From Ruegeria sp. SCSIO 43209 (GTDB lineage: Bacteria > Pseudomonadota > Alphaproteobacteria > Rhodobacterales > Rhodobacteraceae): 64,000 bases of DNA. Location: NCBI RefSeq assembly GCF_019904295.1, contig NZ_CP065359.1, positions 2,071,001-2,135,000 of the forward strand. Reading direction: 5' to 3'. Of the stretch, positions 43,065-52,264 are shown piece by piece. The notes beneath the pieces are model-generated. The model did not search any database and had not been told where the DNA came from. It worked only from the letters and a program-made list of their open reading frames with translations. A program made the translations under genes and the position numbers. Position 1 is the first letter of the stretch; each line of letters starts with the position of its first letter.

Positions 43065-43513
43065 CCGCGCTGCGCCGCGAAGAAGCGTTTCAGCAGCGCG
43101 GCAGCCTCTTCGGCGGCAATGCCGTCATAGACCTCGGGTCGATGGTGGGCCTGTGGGTGTGAAAACACGCGCGCGCCATGCGCGACACCGCCAGATTTCG
43201 GATCGGAAGCGCCGTAGTAGATGCGCCGGATGCGGGCTGCGGCCAGCGCTGCGGCGCACATGGCACAAGGCTCAAGGGTTACGTAAAGGTCATGATCGGG
43301 TAAACGCTCGGACCCGGCCGCGGCACATGCGGCGCGCAGAGCCAGAATCTCAGCATGGGCAGTGGGGTCATTCAACTCGCGGGTGCGGTTCCCATCTGCG
43401 GCCACCACCTGCCCGTCGGGCGCGACGATCACCGCGCCGACCGGCACTTCACCTCGGTCTGCTGCCGCCTGTGCCTGTTCCAGCGCCTGTTTCATGTGGG
43501 ATCTGAACTTCAT
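43061..43513 (-). CDS. tadA: tRNA adenosine(34) deaminase
   Basis: Zinc deaminase that converts A34 to inosine in tRNA-Arg(ACG), essential in most bacteria, 150 residues. The catalytic HAE is at residues 53-55 (Glu55 proton shuttle) and zinc cysteines at PCAMC (Cys83, Cys86). The N-terminal DRGEVPVGAVIV and NDPTAHAEI blocks are diagnostic. It is divergent from the rluB-type gene with about 60 bp between starts and overlaps the M24 gene by 4 bp at its 3' end. Confidence 0.95.
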   Translation of the reverse strand: MKFRSHMKQALEQAQAAADRGEVPVGAVIVAPDGQVVAADGNRTRELNDPTAHAEILALRAACAAAGSERLPDHDLYVTLEPCAMCAAALAAARIRRIYYGASDPKSGGVAHGARVFSHPQAHHRPEVYDGIAAEEAAALLKRFFAAQRG

Positions 43514-43574
43514 GCCTCTGACTGCCTCAGAAACCCGTCTTTCGCAAGCCGCCGGGATGGGTTATGGCCGGAGG

Positions 43575-44390
43575 ATGACCAATACCCCTCCTCCCGGCGA
43601 CCGGATCGCCAAAGTGCTGGCCCGCGCCGGTGTCGCCTCGCGCCGCGAAGCTGAACGCATGATCGAAGCCGGACGTGTGACCGTGAATGGCAAGGCGATC
43701 AACAGCCCTGCGCTGAACGTAACCGCCAAGGACAGGATTACCGTCGATGGTAAACCAGTATCCGAGCCCGAGCCATCACGCCTGTGGCTCTATCACAAGC
43801 CACCGGGACTGGTGACGACGGCGCGTGACGAAAAAGGCCGCAAGACGATTTTTGACGACCTGCCCGAGGATATGCCCCGGGTCATGAGCGTCGGGCGACT
43901 CGATCTGAACTCGGAAGGATTGCTGCTGCTGACTAATGATGGCGGCATCAAGCGCAAGCTGGAACTGCCCTCAACTGGATGGCTACGCAAATACCGGGTG
44001 CGGGTAAATGGACGCCCCAAAGACGAAGATTTCGAACCGCTGCGCAAAGGCCTGGTAATCGATGGTGAGCGGTTTCAGCCCATGACCGTGACACTGGACC
44101 GGCAACAGGGCGCGAACGCTTGGCTGACCATCGGCCTGCGCGAAGGCAAAAATCGCGAAATCCGCCGCGCTATCGAAGATATCGGTTATGTGGTGAACAG
44201 GCTTTTGCGGGTTTCTTACGGCCCATTCCAACTGGGCAACCTGAAACCCGGCGAGGTTGAAGAAATCCGCCGCCGTGTCATGCGCGACCAACTGGGGCTG
44301 GATGCTGAGGATAGCGGAATACCCCCGGCCAAACGCCATGCTCGACCGCAGCGCAAAAGACCAGCAATCGGCAAGAAACCTCGCAAGTGA
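43575..44390 (+). CDS. 23S rRNA pseudouridine synthase, RluB/RsuA type
   Basis: Ribosomal-RNA pseudouridine synthase, 271 residues. An S4 RNA-binding domain (about residues 9-60, RIAKVLARAGVASRREAERMI) precedes the catalytic domain with GRLDLNSEGLLLLTNDG, catalytic Asp110. Near residue 190, REGKNREIRRAIEDIGY is the family's second signature. A short basic tail (KRHARPQRKRP) ends it. ATG at 43575 follows the sequence GGAGG directly, which is too close for a ribosome site, so ATG at 43557 (MGYGRRMTN) remains possible. Divergent from tadA, both RNA-modification genes. Confidence 0.9.
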   Translation: MTNTPPPGDRIAKVLARAGVASRREAERMIEAGRVTVNGKAINSPALNVTAKDRITVDGKPVSEPEPSRLWLYHKPPGLVTTARDEKGRKTIFDDLPEDMPRVMSVGRLDLNSEGLLLLTNDGGIKRKLELPSTGWLRKYRVRVNGRPKDEDFEPLRKGLVIDGERFQPMTVTLDRQQGANAWLTIGLREGKNREIRRAIEDIGYVVNRLLRVSYGPFQLGNLKPGEVEEIRRRVMRDQLGLDAEDSGIPPAKRHARPQRKRPAIGKKPRK

Positions 44391-44471
44391 CGCGGGTTAT
44401 TCAACCTTCCCCCTAGCGCCAAGCCCTCGTATCGCCTAAATTTTCCCTGATGGTCACAGTTGGGGGGCGCC

Positions 44472-44561
44472 ATGTCCGGGACCGGAGTACAAAAATTGGC
44501 CTATGCGGCCCTGTTGGTGCTGTTGTTCGGCGTCTGCACCGGTCTGTTGGGGGGCCTGTAG
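44472..44561 (+). CDS. Membrane microprotein, 29 residues
   Basis: Short reading frame encoding MSGTGVQKLAYAALLVLLFG, then VCTGLLGGL: a short polar start and one hydrophobic helix long enough to span a membrane. TGGGGGG lies 5 bases before the ATG, and the stop is 4 bases before the XpaC-like start, suggesting translational coupling. No family recognised. Coding status rests on the ribosome site, position and composition, without comparison, so this is a candidate. Confidence 0.5.
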   Translation: MSGTGVQKLAYAALLVLLFGVCTGLLGGL

Positions 44562-44565
44562 CGAA

Positions 44566-45480
44566 ATGGCCAAACGGTACGGCGGCAAATTCAGCCCAGA
44601 AGGCGATGTTTCCTCGCAGGATCAGCCATCGCGTGGCCAATTCGATGGTGCCCGTGTCGAACCGGCAGGTGCACGCGCGAACATCCTGTTTGTCCCGGCG
44701 ATACCACTGGTGTTTCTGTCTCTGAACGATGGCGCGATCGGAATGACCATAGGCCTGGTTGCGGCAGGGCTACTGACCGCTGCCGCGTTTCTGCTGCGCG
44801 AAGGTTTAAGGGCCGAATCCGCTTACAACGCCCGCCGCACCGCACGCAGACCTGCGTTTCCCCGCAAGATATTTTCCAGCGTTCTGACCGGTTTGGGGGC
44901 GGCGCTAGCCTCATACCGGACCGAATTTCTGGACGCCGAAACAGCATCACAGGTAAGCCTGCTGGCCCCCATCCTGTTTGGCGCCGCTGCAACGGTTCTA
45001 CATTCGGTTTCCTTCGGCCTCGACCCAATGAAGGACAAAGGAATGGAGGGTGTCGACACCTTCCAGCAGGACCGTGTCGCACGCGTGGTCGAGGACGCCG
45101 AAACCCATCTGACCCAAATGACAGATGCAATAAAACGCGCAGGTGACCGCCGGATCGAAGCGCGGGTCGAACGCTTTCAGGATACAGCCCGCGATCTGTT
45201 TCGCACGGTCGAGGAAGACCCGCGCGATCTGGCTAGTGCCCGAAAATACCTGACGGTTTATTTGCAGGGCGCGCGCGATGCGACGGTGAAGTTTTCGGAC
45301 GTCTATGCACGGACGCGTGATGCGCAGGCGCTGGCGGACTATTCGGCGTTGCTGGACGATCTTGAACAGAATTTCGCGGCGCGGACGCGAAAGATGCTAT
45401 TGGATGACCGCAGTGATCTGACGGTTGAAATTGATGTGCTGCGCGACAGGCTGCAGCGCGAAGGCGTCCGGTTGGACTGA
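44566..45480 (+). CDS. XpaC-like protein
   Basis: Inner-membrane protein of 304 residues, of the XpaC (5-bromo-4-chloroindolyl phosphate hydrolysis) family. After a 38-residue polar start come two hydrophobic stretches (about 38-78) and shorter ones near 108-122 and 131-150. A long helical cytoplasmic part follows from about 165 (VEDAETHLTQMTDAIKRAGDRRIEARVERF), predicted coiled coil. The XpaC family is paired with TelA in Bacillus (xpaC-yaaN) and in ter-type stress loci. The name reflects an assay phenotype, not an established enzyme. It is 29 bp before telA. Confidence 0.85.
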   Translation: MAKRYGGKFSPEGDVSSQDQPSRGQFDGARVEPAGARANILFVPAIPLVFLSLNDGAIGMTIGLVAAGLLTAAAFLLREGLRAESAYNARRTARRPAFPRKIFSSVLTGLGAALASYRTEFLDAETASQVSLLAPILFGAAATVLHSVSFGLDPMKDKGMEGVDTFQQDRVARVVEDAETHLTQMTDAIKRAGDRRIEARVERFQDTARDLFRTVEEDPRDLASARKYLTVYLQGARDATVKFSDVYARTRDAQALADYSALLDDLEQNFAARTRKMLLDDRSDLTVEIDVLRDRLQREGVRLD

Positions 45481-45509
45481 CCGGCTTTTATGTAAGCGAG
45501 GATTACCCC

Positions 45510-46700
45510 ATGTCCGATGAGATCAAGAACAAGGCAGTCGAGGCTGAAACGCTGGTGCAGGAAGTCACCGCCGTCGCTCTCCCCGAGCCGCAGGCCGAGA
45601 TTGTCCCGCTGGAAGAGGCCGACGAACCGGTTGGTGCCGAGATCCGCAAGCGGATGGGCGAGATCGACATGGGCGACACAAACTCGATCGTGTCCTTTGG
45701 GTCTTCAGCACAGGCAGAATTGCAAGAGATCAGTCAGGCGATGCTGGCCGATGTCCGCAACAAGGATGTGGGCCCGGCGGGTGACAGCCTTCGCAACATC
45801 GTAACAACGATCCGCGGATTCTCAGTCAGCGAACTGGATGTACGTCGCGAGCGTAGCTGGTGGGAAAAACTACTGGGCCGCGCCGCGCCCTTTGCCAAGT
45901 TCACAGCGCAGTATGAAGACGTTCAAAGCCAGATCGACCGGATCACTGATGATCTTCTGGGGCATGAGCATACACTGCTGAAAGATATCAAGTCTTTGGA
46001 TCTGCTGTACGAAAAAACGCTGGAGTTCTACGACGAACTCGCACTGTACATCGCAGCGGGAGAGGAGAAGCTGACCGAGCTGGACAGCCACGACATTCCT
46101 GAAAAAGAGGCCGAGGTTCAGGCCGCGCCCGAAGACCAACAGGTGATGAAAGCGCAGGAATTGCGCGACTTGCGTGCCGCGCGCGATGATCTGGAACGCC
46201 GGGTCCACGACCTGAAGCTTACCCGTCAGGTGACGATGCAATCGCTGCCCTCCATCCGTCTGGTGCAGGAAAATGACAAGTCACTGGTGACCAAGATCAA
46301 CTCGACCCTCGTCAACACAGTACCGCTCTGGGAAACCCAGCTGGCACAAGCTGTCACCATACAGCGCAGTGCCGAGGCCGCCGCTGCCGTACGTGATGCC
46401 AATGATCTGACCAATGAATTGCTGACCTCGAACGCCGCCAACTTGCGCGAATCCAACAAAATGATCCGCGAAGAGATGGAGCGTGGCGTCTTCGATATCG
46501 AAGCCGTCAAACAAGCCAATGCAGACCTGATCGGCACCATCAACGAAAGCCTCGCCATTGCAGACGAAGGCAAGGCCAAACGCGCCGCAGCCGAGGAAGA
46601 ACTGAAGAAGATGGAGGCCGAATTGCGCGACACGCTCGCCTCGGCCAAGGCGCGACAGGACGGGATCGGCGACAATGCCGGAACGGCTGTTCCCGGATAA
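45510..46700 (+). CDS. TelA-family toxic-anion resistance protein
   Basis: Cytoplasmic alpha-helical protein, 396 residues, of the TelA/KlaA family (named for tellurite resistance; real role thought to be membrane or envelope stress). Residues about 75-350 hold the conserved domain, with RSWWEKLLGR near 115, LLGHEHTLLKDIKSLDLLYEKTLEFY near 150-175, and the LTRQVTMQSLPSIRLVQENDKSLVTKI block near 240. Long heptad stretches suggest coiled coils. It follows xpaC-like and overlaps the next gene as TAATG, so the trio is translated together. Confidence 0.93.
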   Translation: MSDEIKNKAVEAETLVQEVTAVALPEPQAEIVPLEEADEPVGAEIRKRMGEIDMGDTNSIVSFGSSAQAELQEISQAMLADVRNKDVGPAGDSLRNIVTTIRGFSVSELDVRRERSWWEKLLGRAAPFAKFTAQYEDVQSQIDRITDDLLGHEHTLLKDIKSLDLLYEKTLEFYDELALYIAAGEEKLTELDSHDIPEKEAEVQAAPEDQQVMKAQELRDLRAARDDLERRVHDLKLTRQVTMQSLPSIRLVQENDKSLVTKINSTLVNTVPLWETQLAQAVTIQRSAEAAAAVRDANDLTNELLTSNAANLRESNKMIREEMERGVFDIEAVKQANADLIGTINESLAIADEGKAKRAAAEEELKKMEAELRDTLASAKARQDGIGDNAGTAVPG

Positions 46701-47671
46701 TGGAAACAGCGGGCGTGCGGCCATTTCATCGCGCTAAGATTGCAGTATTGGGCTTGTCGCTGCTGGCATTTGCTGGCTGCGATGAGGCATTGACGACGAC
46801 GATCGCTCCTGAACCTCAACCTGCCCAGCCGCAAGGCCTGAGCAATGCATATCAAGCGCCCTCACCAGCGAGCCTTGATCTCGCGCGATACTATGAAAGC
46901 GTACAAAATAACCTGCTGACGCGCGGGTTGCTGAGAACCGATGGCGGTGGCCCTGATACGCCCTATGATGCCGATGATCTGGCTCGGAACTTTGAGACCA
47001 TAGCGTTTTATAATGAATATCCGGGGCAAGCCGTTGCCAGCGGCAGCAGTCGCACCAGCCGACAGCTTAGTCGCTGGTCGTCGCCGGTTCGCATAAAGCC
47101 CGAGTTTGGTCCATCGGTTGCACCTGAAGTCCGCCAGCAAGAGGCCGCCCGAATTGACGCCTACGCCAACCGCTTGTCGCGGCTCACTGGACACCCGGTC
47201 TCAACCACCACCCGGAATGCAAATTTCCACGTCTTCGTGGCGGGTGAAGATGATACCGCTTATGTGCAAGCCCGGCTGCGACAACTGATCCCGGGCATAG
47301 GGCAGGCACAACTTGACCTCTTCGACAAACTGCCACGCTCTTTCTATTGCTTTGTATTCGCTTCGGCGTCGAACAGCGCGCCACAGACATATACCCGGGC
47401 TGTTGCCCTGATCCGGGCGGAACATCCCGATCTGGTGCGCCTGAGTTGCGTCCACGAAGAGATCGCTCAGGGATTGGGGCTGCCGAATGACAGCCCGTCT
47501 GCCCGGCCATCAATCTTCAACGATGACGACGAGTTCGCCCTGCTCACAAGCCATGATGAAAAACTACTAACCATTCTATACGACCCGCGCCTCAAGCCTG
47601 GCATGACAGCTGACGAAGCGCGGCCAGTGGTCCGTATCATTGCACGCGAATTGATGGGGCAGTCGCTCTGA
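46700..47671 (+). CDS. DUF2927 lipoprotein
   Basis: Predicted lipoprotein of 323 residues. The signal peptide contains AVLGLSLLAFAGC with lipobox LAFAGC (Cys27) and Asp at +2, after a slightly long N-region. The DUF2927 domain follows from about residue 85. It contains SRWSSPVRI, an Arg-rich VRLSCVHEEIAQGLGLPND motif (HEE-x-x-Q-G-L-G-L-x-N-D) that resembles a zincin active site, and two Cys that may pair. Function unknown; a peptidase role is speculation. Start overlaps the telA stop by one base. Confidence 0.85.
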   Translation: METAGVRPFHRAKIAVLGLSLLAFAGCDEALTTTIAPEPQPAQPQGLSNAYQAPSPASLDLARYYESVQNNLLTRGLLRTDGGGPDTPYDADDLARNFETIAFYNEYPGQAVASGSSRTSRQLSRWSSPVRIKPEFGPSVAPEVRQQEAARIDAYANRLSRLTGHPVSTTTRNANFHVFVAGEDDTAYVQARLRQLIPGIGQAQLDLFDKLPRSFYCFVFASASNSAPQTYTRAVALIRAEHPDLVRLSCVHEEIAQGLGLPNDSPSARPSIFNDDDEFALLTSHDEKLLTILYDPRLKPGMTADEARPVVRIIARELMGQSL

Positions 47672-47693
47672 CCCCGAAGACAGGAGAAATCCA

Positions 47694-48842
47694 ATGGGAA
47701 TTTTTGATTTTCTGACCGGTGAATTCATAGATGTCATCCACTGGGTCGACGATACGCGCGACACCATGGTCTGGCGGTTCGAGCGTGAAGGACACGAGAT
47801 CAAATACGGCGCCAAGCTGACCGTGCGCGAAGGTCAAGCGGCGGTCTTTGTGCATGAGGGGCAGTTGGCGGATGTCTTCACCCCAGGTCTCTACATGCTT
47901 GAGACAAACAACATGCCGATCATGACGACGCTGCAGCATTGGGATCACGGCTTTCAGTCTCCGTTCAAGTCTGAAATTTACTTCGTTAACACGACCCGGT
48001 TCAATGACCTGAAATGGGGCACCAAGAACCCGATCATGCTGCGCGATCCCGAGTTTGGACCAACACGCATCCGGGCCTTCGGCACCTATACGGTGCGGGT
48101 CAAGGACCCGGCGAAATTCCTGGTCGAAATCGTCGGTACCGATGGTGAATTCACCATGGACGAGATCAGCTTTCAGATCAGAAACATCATCGTGCAGGAA
48201 TTCAGCCGCGTCATCGCAGGCTCGGGCATTCCAGTTCTCGATATGGCGGCGAACACGGCCGATCTGGGCAAACTGATTGCCGCCGAGGTGTCACCGGTGC
48301 TGGACGGATATGGTTTGAGCATGCCCGAGTTCTACATCGAGAACATCTCGCTGCCACCAGCGGTCGAGGCCGCGCTGGACAAACGCACATCGATGGGGTT
48401 GGCGGGCGATCTGGGCAAGTTCACGCAGTATTCCGCAGCCGAAGCGATGACTGCGGCAGCCAACAACCCTGGCCAGGGTGGCGGCCTGGGCGCGGGTCTT
48501 GGCATGGGAATGGGCATGGCGATGGCGCAGCAGATGTCGAACATGGCAGCGGGTCAGCCGAGCGGCCCTTGGGGCGGTTCCGCTCCCGCTGCCCCGCAGG
48601 CCTCGGCGCCTGCGGCACCGCCACCCCCGCCACCCGTCGAGCATGTATGGCATATCGCAGTGGATGGTCAGACCAGCGGGCCGTTTTCCAAGGCCAAGAT
48701 GGGCCGAATGGCGACCGATGGTGAGATAACGCGCGAGACCCACGTTTGGACCGCCGGACAGGACGGTTGGAAGAAGGCAGGCGACGTGCAGGAACTGGCA
48801 CAGCTGTTCACGATCCTGCCTCCGCCGCCTCCGGGCGCGTGA
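47694..48842 (+). CDS. SPFH-domain protein with C-terminal GYF_2 domain
   Basis: Protein of 382 residues of the YdjI/virion-core-like SPFH group. It starts MGIFDFLTGEFIDVIHWVDD without a membrane segment; the SPFH domain is about residues 30-240. A Gly/Met/Ala-rich linker (about 255-300) and a Pro/Ala stretch precede a GYF_2 domain (about 318-372: WHIAVDGQTSGPFSKAKM, TRETHVWTAGQDGWKKAGD). The tail is Pro-rich. SPFH proteins form membrane scaffolds; in Bacillus ydjI sits with a zinc-ribbon gene (ydjG) and a PspA gene. The same pairing here suggests an envelope-stress complex. 22 bp after DUF2927. Confidence 0.9.
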   Translation: MGIFDFLTGEFIDVIHWVDDTRDTMVWRFEREGHEIKYGAKLTVREGQAAVFVHEGQLADVFTPGLYMLETNNMPIMTTLQHWDHGFQSPFKSEIYFVNTTRFNDLKWGTKNPIMLRDPEFGPTRIRAFGTYTVRVKDPAKFLVEIVGTDGEFTMDEISFQIRNIIVQEFSRVIAGSGIPVLDMAANTADLGKLIAAEVSPVLDGYGLSMPEFYIENISLPPAVEAALDKRTSMGLAGDLGKFTQYSAAEAMTAAANNPGQGGGLGAGLGMGMGMAMAQQMSNMAAGQPSGPWGGSAPAAPQASAPAAPPPPPPVEHVWHIAVDGQTSGPFSKAKMGRMATDGEITRETHVWTAGQDGWKKAGDVQELAQLFTILPPPPPGA

Positions 48843-48877
48843 TCTGACATTTGGTAACCTGATTTCGAGGTTCTGTC

Positions 48878-49969
48878 ATGGCGAAAGACGAACACCGTTT
48901 CCCCTGCGACCAATGCGGGGCGGATTATCGGTTCAATCCCGGTGACGGAACGCTGACCTGCGATCATTGTGGCAACACCAGAACGATCGGTGCTGGCCCA
49001 TGGGGTGGTGCGAGTCTGCGAGAGCTGGATTTCGACGCCGCCATCGCGGATCGCTTGCCTGACAGCGAGATTGAAGAAACCCGTGTTCTGACTTGTCCAA
49101 ACTGCGCGGCTCAGGTTGAGTTTGATCCGAACACCCATGCTGCGGAGTGCCCGTTCTGTGCCACTCCGGTAGTGACCGATACAGGCGTTAGCCGCCATAT
49201 CAAACCCCGCGGAGTGTTGCCCTTTGCACTGGATGAACGCTCGGCCCACAAGGCAATGGGGGATTGGCTGGGCCGACTGTGGTTTGCACCCAACGGGTTG
49301 AAGGAATACGCTCGAAAGGGACGCAAGATGCAGGGCATTTATGTCCCGTATTGGACCTTCGACGCTGATACCAAGTCGAGCTATCGTGGGGAACGCGGTG
49401 TGGTGTATTACGAAACTCGCACTGTGATGCGCGATGGAAAGCGCGTGCAGCAACAGGTTCCCAAAGTGCGCTGGACGCCAAAATCCGGACGGGTTGCACG
49501 GTTCTTTGACGATGTTCTGGTGTTGGCATCACAATCGCTGCCCAAATCCTATACCGATGCGCTGGAGCCATGGGACCTGCCTGCGCTTGAGCCATACCAG
49601 CCGGAATATCTGGCCGGTTTCCGCGCCGAGGCTTACACGGTCGAACTGCGAGAAGGTTATCAAGAGGCCCGCGCACATATGGCACGGGTGATCGAGCGTG
49701 ACGTGCGGTTCGATATCGGAGGCGATCGTCAGCGCATTCACGCTGTCGACACCGAAGTGCGCGATGTTACATTCAAACACATCCTCCTGCCGGTTTGGAT
49801 GGCGGCCTATAAATACCGCGGCCAGACCTATCGTTTTGTGGTCAATGGCCGGACCGGCCGCGTTCAGGGCGAGCGTCCCTGGTCCGCAATCAAGATTACG
49901 ATCGCCGTGGTTCTGGGCCTTCTCGTTGCGGCCGGCGTCGGGTATCTGGTGGCAACTGGACAGCAATAA
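48878..49969 (+). CDS. Membrane-anchored double zinc-ribbon protein (YdjG-like)
   Basis: Protein of 363 residues. The first zinc ribbon uses Cys10/Cys13 and Cys28/Cys31, the second Cys73/Cys76 and Cys91/Cys94. A globular middle part (about 100-330, FDADTKSSYRGERGVVYYETR and LLPVWMAAYKYRGQTYRFVVNGRTG) resembles the TFIIB-zinc-ribbon/YdjG family. A single C-terminal membrane helix (about 338-360) anchors it, so the ribbons face the cytoplasm. It follows the SPFH gene by 35 bp, as in Bacillus ydjG-ydjI. A role in assembling the SPFH scaffold or sensing metal is inference. Confidence 0.88.
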   Translation: MAKDEHRFPCDQCGADYRFNPGDGTLTCDHCGNTRTIGAGPWGGASLRELDFDAAIADRLPDSEIEETRVLTCPNCAAQVEFDPNTHAAECPFCATPVVTDTGVSRHIKPRGVLPFALDERSAHKAMGDWLGRLWFAPNGLKEYARKGRKMQGIYVPYWTFDADTKSSYRGERGVVYYETRTVMRDGKRVQQQVPKVRWTPKSGRVARFFDDVLVLASQSLPKSYTDALEPWDLPALEPYQPEYLAGFRAEAYTVELREGYQEARAHMARVIERDVRFDIGGDRQRIHAVDTEVRDVTFKHILLPVWMAAYKYRGQTYRFVVNGRTGRVQGERPWSAIKITIAVVLGLLVAAGVGYLVATGQQ

Positions 49970-50032
49970 AGCTGATAAGCAGAGCACGCTCATGGAACCT
50001 ACTCCTCGGCATGCCTGAAAGGAGATGTTGAA

Positions 50033-50701
50033 TTGCACCTTGACGCTCTGAACGCGCTCTTGGCCGATCGTTTTTCTTGCCGTGCCTTTCGCACGGACCT
50101 GGTGCCGCGCGAACAGATTGAACAGATCGTCGCCAGTGCTGCGCGTGTTCCAAGCTGGTGCAACGCGCAACCCTGGCAGGTCGTCATCACCAGCGGGGCC
50201 GAGACAGACCAGTTTCGGGACGCGTTGCAACACGAAGCTTCGCACGTTGCGCCTGCTCCGGACCTACCCTTTCCAACCGGCTATTCCGGTGTTTATCAAG
50301 AGCGCCGTCGCGCCTGTGGCTGGGCCCTCTACAAAGCGGTTGGTATCGAAAAAGGTGATCGCAGGGCCTCGGCGCAACAGATGATGGAAAACTACGCTCT
50401 GTTCGGCGCCCCACATTGCGCCATACTGTCCAGCCCGGCTGAACTGGGCCCTTACGGCGCGATGGATTGTGGTGGCTTCGTGACCGCATTTTCACTGGCG
50501 GCGCAGGCCGTGGGTGTTGCTTGTATCCCGCAGGCAGCGGTAGCGGCCCATGGCGCATTTCTTCACCGTTATTTCGGGATATCAGAAGATCGCTTGATTC
50601 TGTGCGCGATTTCGTTCGGATATGCGGATATGGATCACCCGGCGAACGCGTTCAGAACGGAACGTGCCGCGCTGGATGAAGTGATCGATTGGCACGAATA
50701 G
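50033..50701 (+). CDS. Nitroreductase-family protein, TTG start
   Basis: FMN-dependent oxidoreductase of the nitroreductase superfamily, 222 residues. FMN-binding blocks: [13 protein letters not shown] near residue 13, [15 protein letters not shown] near residue 40, and the GLAxxQMxxA-type [21 protein letters not shown] near 145. No ATG fits. TTG at 50033-50035 lies 8 bases after AAAGGAG, and the reading frame opens just before it. Possible substrates are nitroaromatics or flavin-linked small molecules. It follows the zinc-ribbon gene by 63 bp and precedes dtd by 22 bp. Confidence 0.88.
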   Translation: MHLDALNALLADRFSCRAFRTDLVPREQIEQIVASAARVPSWCNAQPWQVVITSGAETDQFRDALQHEASHVAPAPDLPFPTGYSGVYQERRRACGWALYKAVGIEKGDRRASAQQMMENYALFGAPHCAILSSPAELGPYGAMDCGGFVTAFSLAAQAVGVACIPQAAVAAHGAFLHRYFGISEDRLILCAISFGYADMDHPANAFRTERAALDEVIDWHE

Positions 50702-50723
50702 CAATAGAATACAGGACCTGCAG

Positions 50724-51161
50724 ATGCGCGCCTTACTTCAAAGAATTTCCAGTGCCTCGGTCAAAGTCGATGGAACAGTGATCGGGCGATCGGGCCCCGG
50801 ATTGATGATTCTGGTTTGTGCGATGCAGGGGGATGGAGAGACACAAACTGATCAATTGGCTGAAAAGATCGCAAAGCTTCGTATCTTCAAGGACGACGCG
50901 GGAAAGATGAACCGGTCGATATTGGATATTGAGGGCTCGGCCCTGGTGGTCAGCCAGTTCACCTTGGCAGCTGACACATCGCGTGGAAACAGGCCTGGGT
51001 TTTCCAAGGCCGCCCCGGCGGCTGAGGGCGAACACCTCTACGAGGCGTTTGTACACAACCTTTCATCGCGGGGCATTCCGGTTGAGACAGGTGCGTTCGG
51101 AGCTGACATGGCGGTAGAGTTGGTCAATGACGGACCAGTCACAATTTGGATGGAAAGCTGA
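50724..51161 (+). CDS. dtd: D-aminoacyl-tRNA deacylase
   Basis: Removes D-amino acids and glycine mischarged onto tRNA, 145 residues, the normal length. The two active-site motifs are visible: SQFTLAAD near residue 77 and the Gly-cisPro-containing [11 protein letters not shown] at the C terminus (about 135-145). Begins [17 protein letters not shown], the canonical start. It is 22 bp after the nitroreductase gene and overlaps the glycerate kinase start by one base (TGATG). Confidence 0.97.
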   Translation: MRALLQRISSASVKVDGTVIGRSGPGLMILVCAMQGDGETQTDQLAEKIAKLRIFKDDAGKMNRSILDIEGSALVVSQFTLAADTSRGNRPGFSKAAPAAEGEHLYEAFVHNLSSRGIPVETGAFGADMAVELVNDGPVTIWMES

Positions 51162-52264
51162 TGCAGAGTTCGCAACAGGCACAGGACATTTGGCGCGCAG
51201 GTGTGGCGGCGGTTGATGGATATCGCGCAACGCTGGAGGCCACTCAGGCGATCGAAGCCCCAGATCAGATATTGGCCGTTGGAAAAGCCGCAGGTGCCAT
51301 GGCCCGTGCCGCCGTCGAACGGTTTGGCCCAATGCCCACTCTGGTGGTTACCAAGGATGGCCATGGCCACGACCTGCCTGAGCATATTGTGGTGATTGAA
51401 GCTGCACACCCGGTTCCCGATGCCCGCAGTCTGAAGGGTGGGCAGGCATTGCGCGAAACGGTTGAGGCGATGAAACCCGACAGCAAACTGCTTCTGCTAG
51501 TTTCGGGAGGGGCTTCTTCGCTTGCCGAGGACCTCGTGGCCGGTACGACATTGGATGATCTTGAGGCCCTCAACCAAAGACTGCTGAGTGAAGGTCTCGA
51601 CATCGGTGCAATGAACACGGAACGGCGCAAGCTGTCCCGGATCAAGGGTGGCGGTTTGTTGTCGGCATTCTCAGGGAAAAGTGTGACCGTTCTGGCGATC
51701 TCGGACGTCCCGGGTGATGATCTGGGTGTTATTGGCTCCGGTATCGGATCGTCGCCTGAAGAACCGGAGTTTTCTGCCCACACCGCGATAATCGCATCAA
51801 ACGCACACGCGCGCGACGCCGCAGCATTTGCGGCTGAGAACTCAGGCATCAAGGTCCTCGACAACGAAGAAGCGATGCACGATGACTATCTCTCGGTTGC
51901 AGCTAAATTAGGAGATCGGCTGCGAAATATGCCCAAGGGCGCCATGGTATTTGGCGGCGAACCAACCGTGGTCCTACCTGATGCGCCAGGGCGTGGTGGG
52001 CGCAATCAGGCCCTTGCTCTGGCACTCGCGCGCGAAATCGCAGGGCAATCTGATTTGACCGTCATCGTCGGAGGAACAGATGGCACCGACGGGCCAACAG
52101 ATGCAGCAGGCGCCATCGTTACCGGTGACACTTGGTCCGATAAGGCGCAAGCGTATCTGGACAATGCAGATAGCGGCAGTTTCCTCGACAAGGCGGGGGC
52201 GCTGTTGGTCACTGGACCCACAGGAACAAACGTAATGGATCTGATTGTTGCAATAAAAAACTGA
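51161..52264 (+). CDS. Glycerate 2-kinase, MOFRL family
   Basis: Cytoplasmic kinase of 367 residues of the GckA/TtuD-type glycerate kinase family, phosphorylating D-glycerate to 2-phosphoglycerate. Blocks: ILAVGKAAGAMARAAVERFG near residue 40, VSGGASSLAEDLVAG near 110, and the MOFRL C-terminal domain with PGRGGRNQALALALAREI and TDGTDGPTDAAGAIV near 305. Some family members were annotated as hydroxypyruvate reductases. ATG at 51161 is preferred over a TTG 5 codons upstream because it overlaps the dtd stop. It likely feeds glycerate or glyoxylate carbon into central metabolism. An operon role with the glycosidase operon (glycerate release) is possible but distant. Confidence 0.9.
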   Translation: MQSSQQAQDIWRAGVAAVDGYRATLEATQAIEAPDQILAVGKAAGAMARAAVERFGPMPTLVVTKDGHGHDLPEHIVVIEAAHPVPDARSLKGGQALRETVEAMKPDSKLLLLVSGGASSLAEDLVAGTTLDDLEALNQRLLSEGLDIGAMNTERRKLSRIKGGGLLSAFSGKSVTVLAISDVPGDDLGVIGSGIGSSPEEPEFSAHTAIIASNAHARDAAAFAAENSGIKVLDNEEAMHDDYLSVAAKLGDRLRNMPKGAMVFGGEPTVVLPDAPGRGGRNQALALALAREIAGQSDLTVIVGGTDGTDGPTDAAGAIVTGDTWSDKAQAYLDNADSGSFLDKAGALLVTGPTGTNVMDLIVAIKN

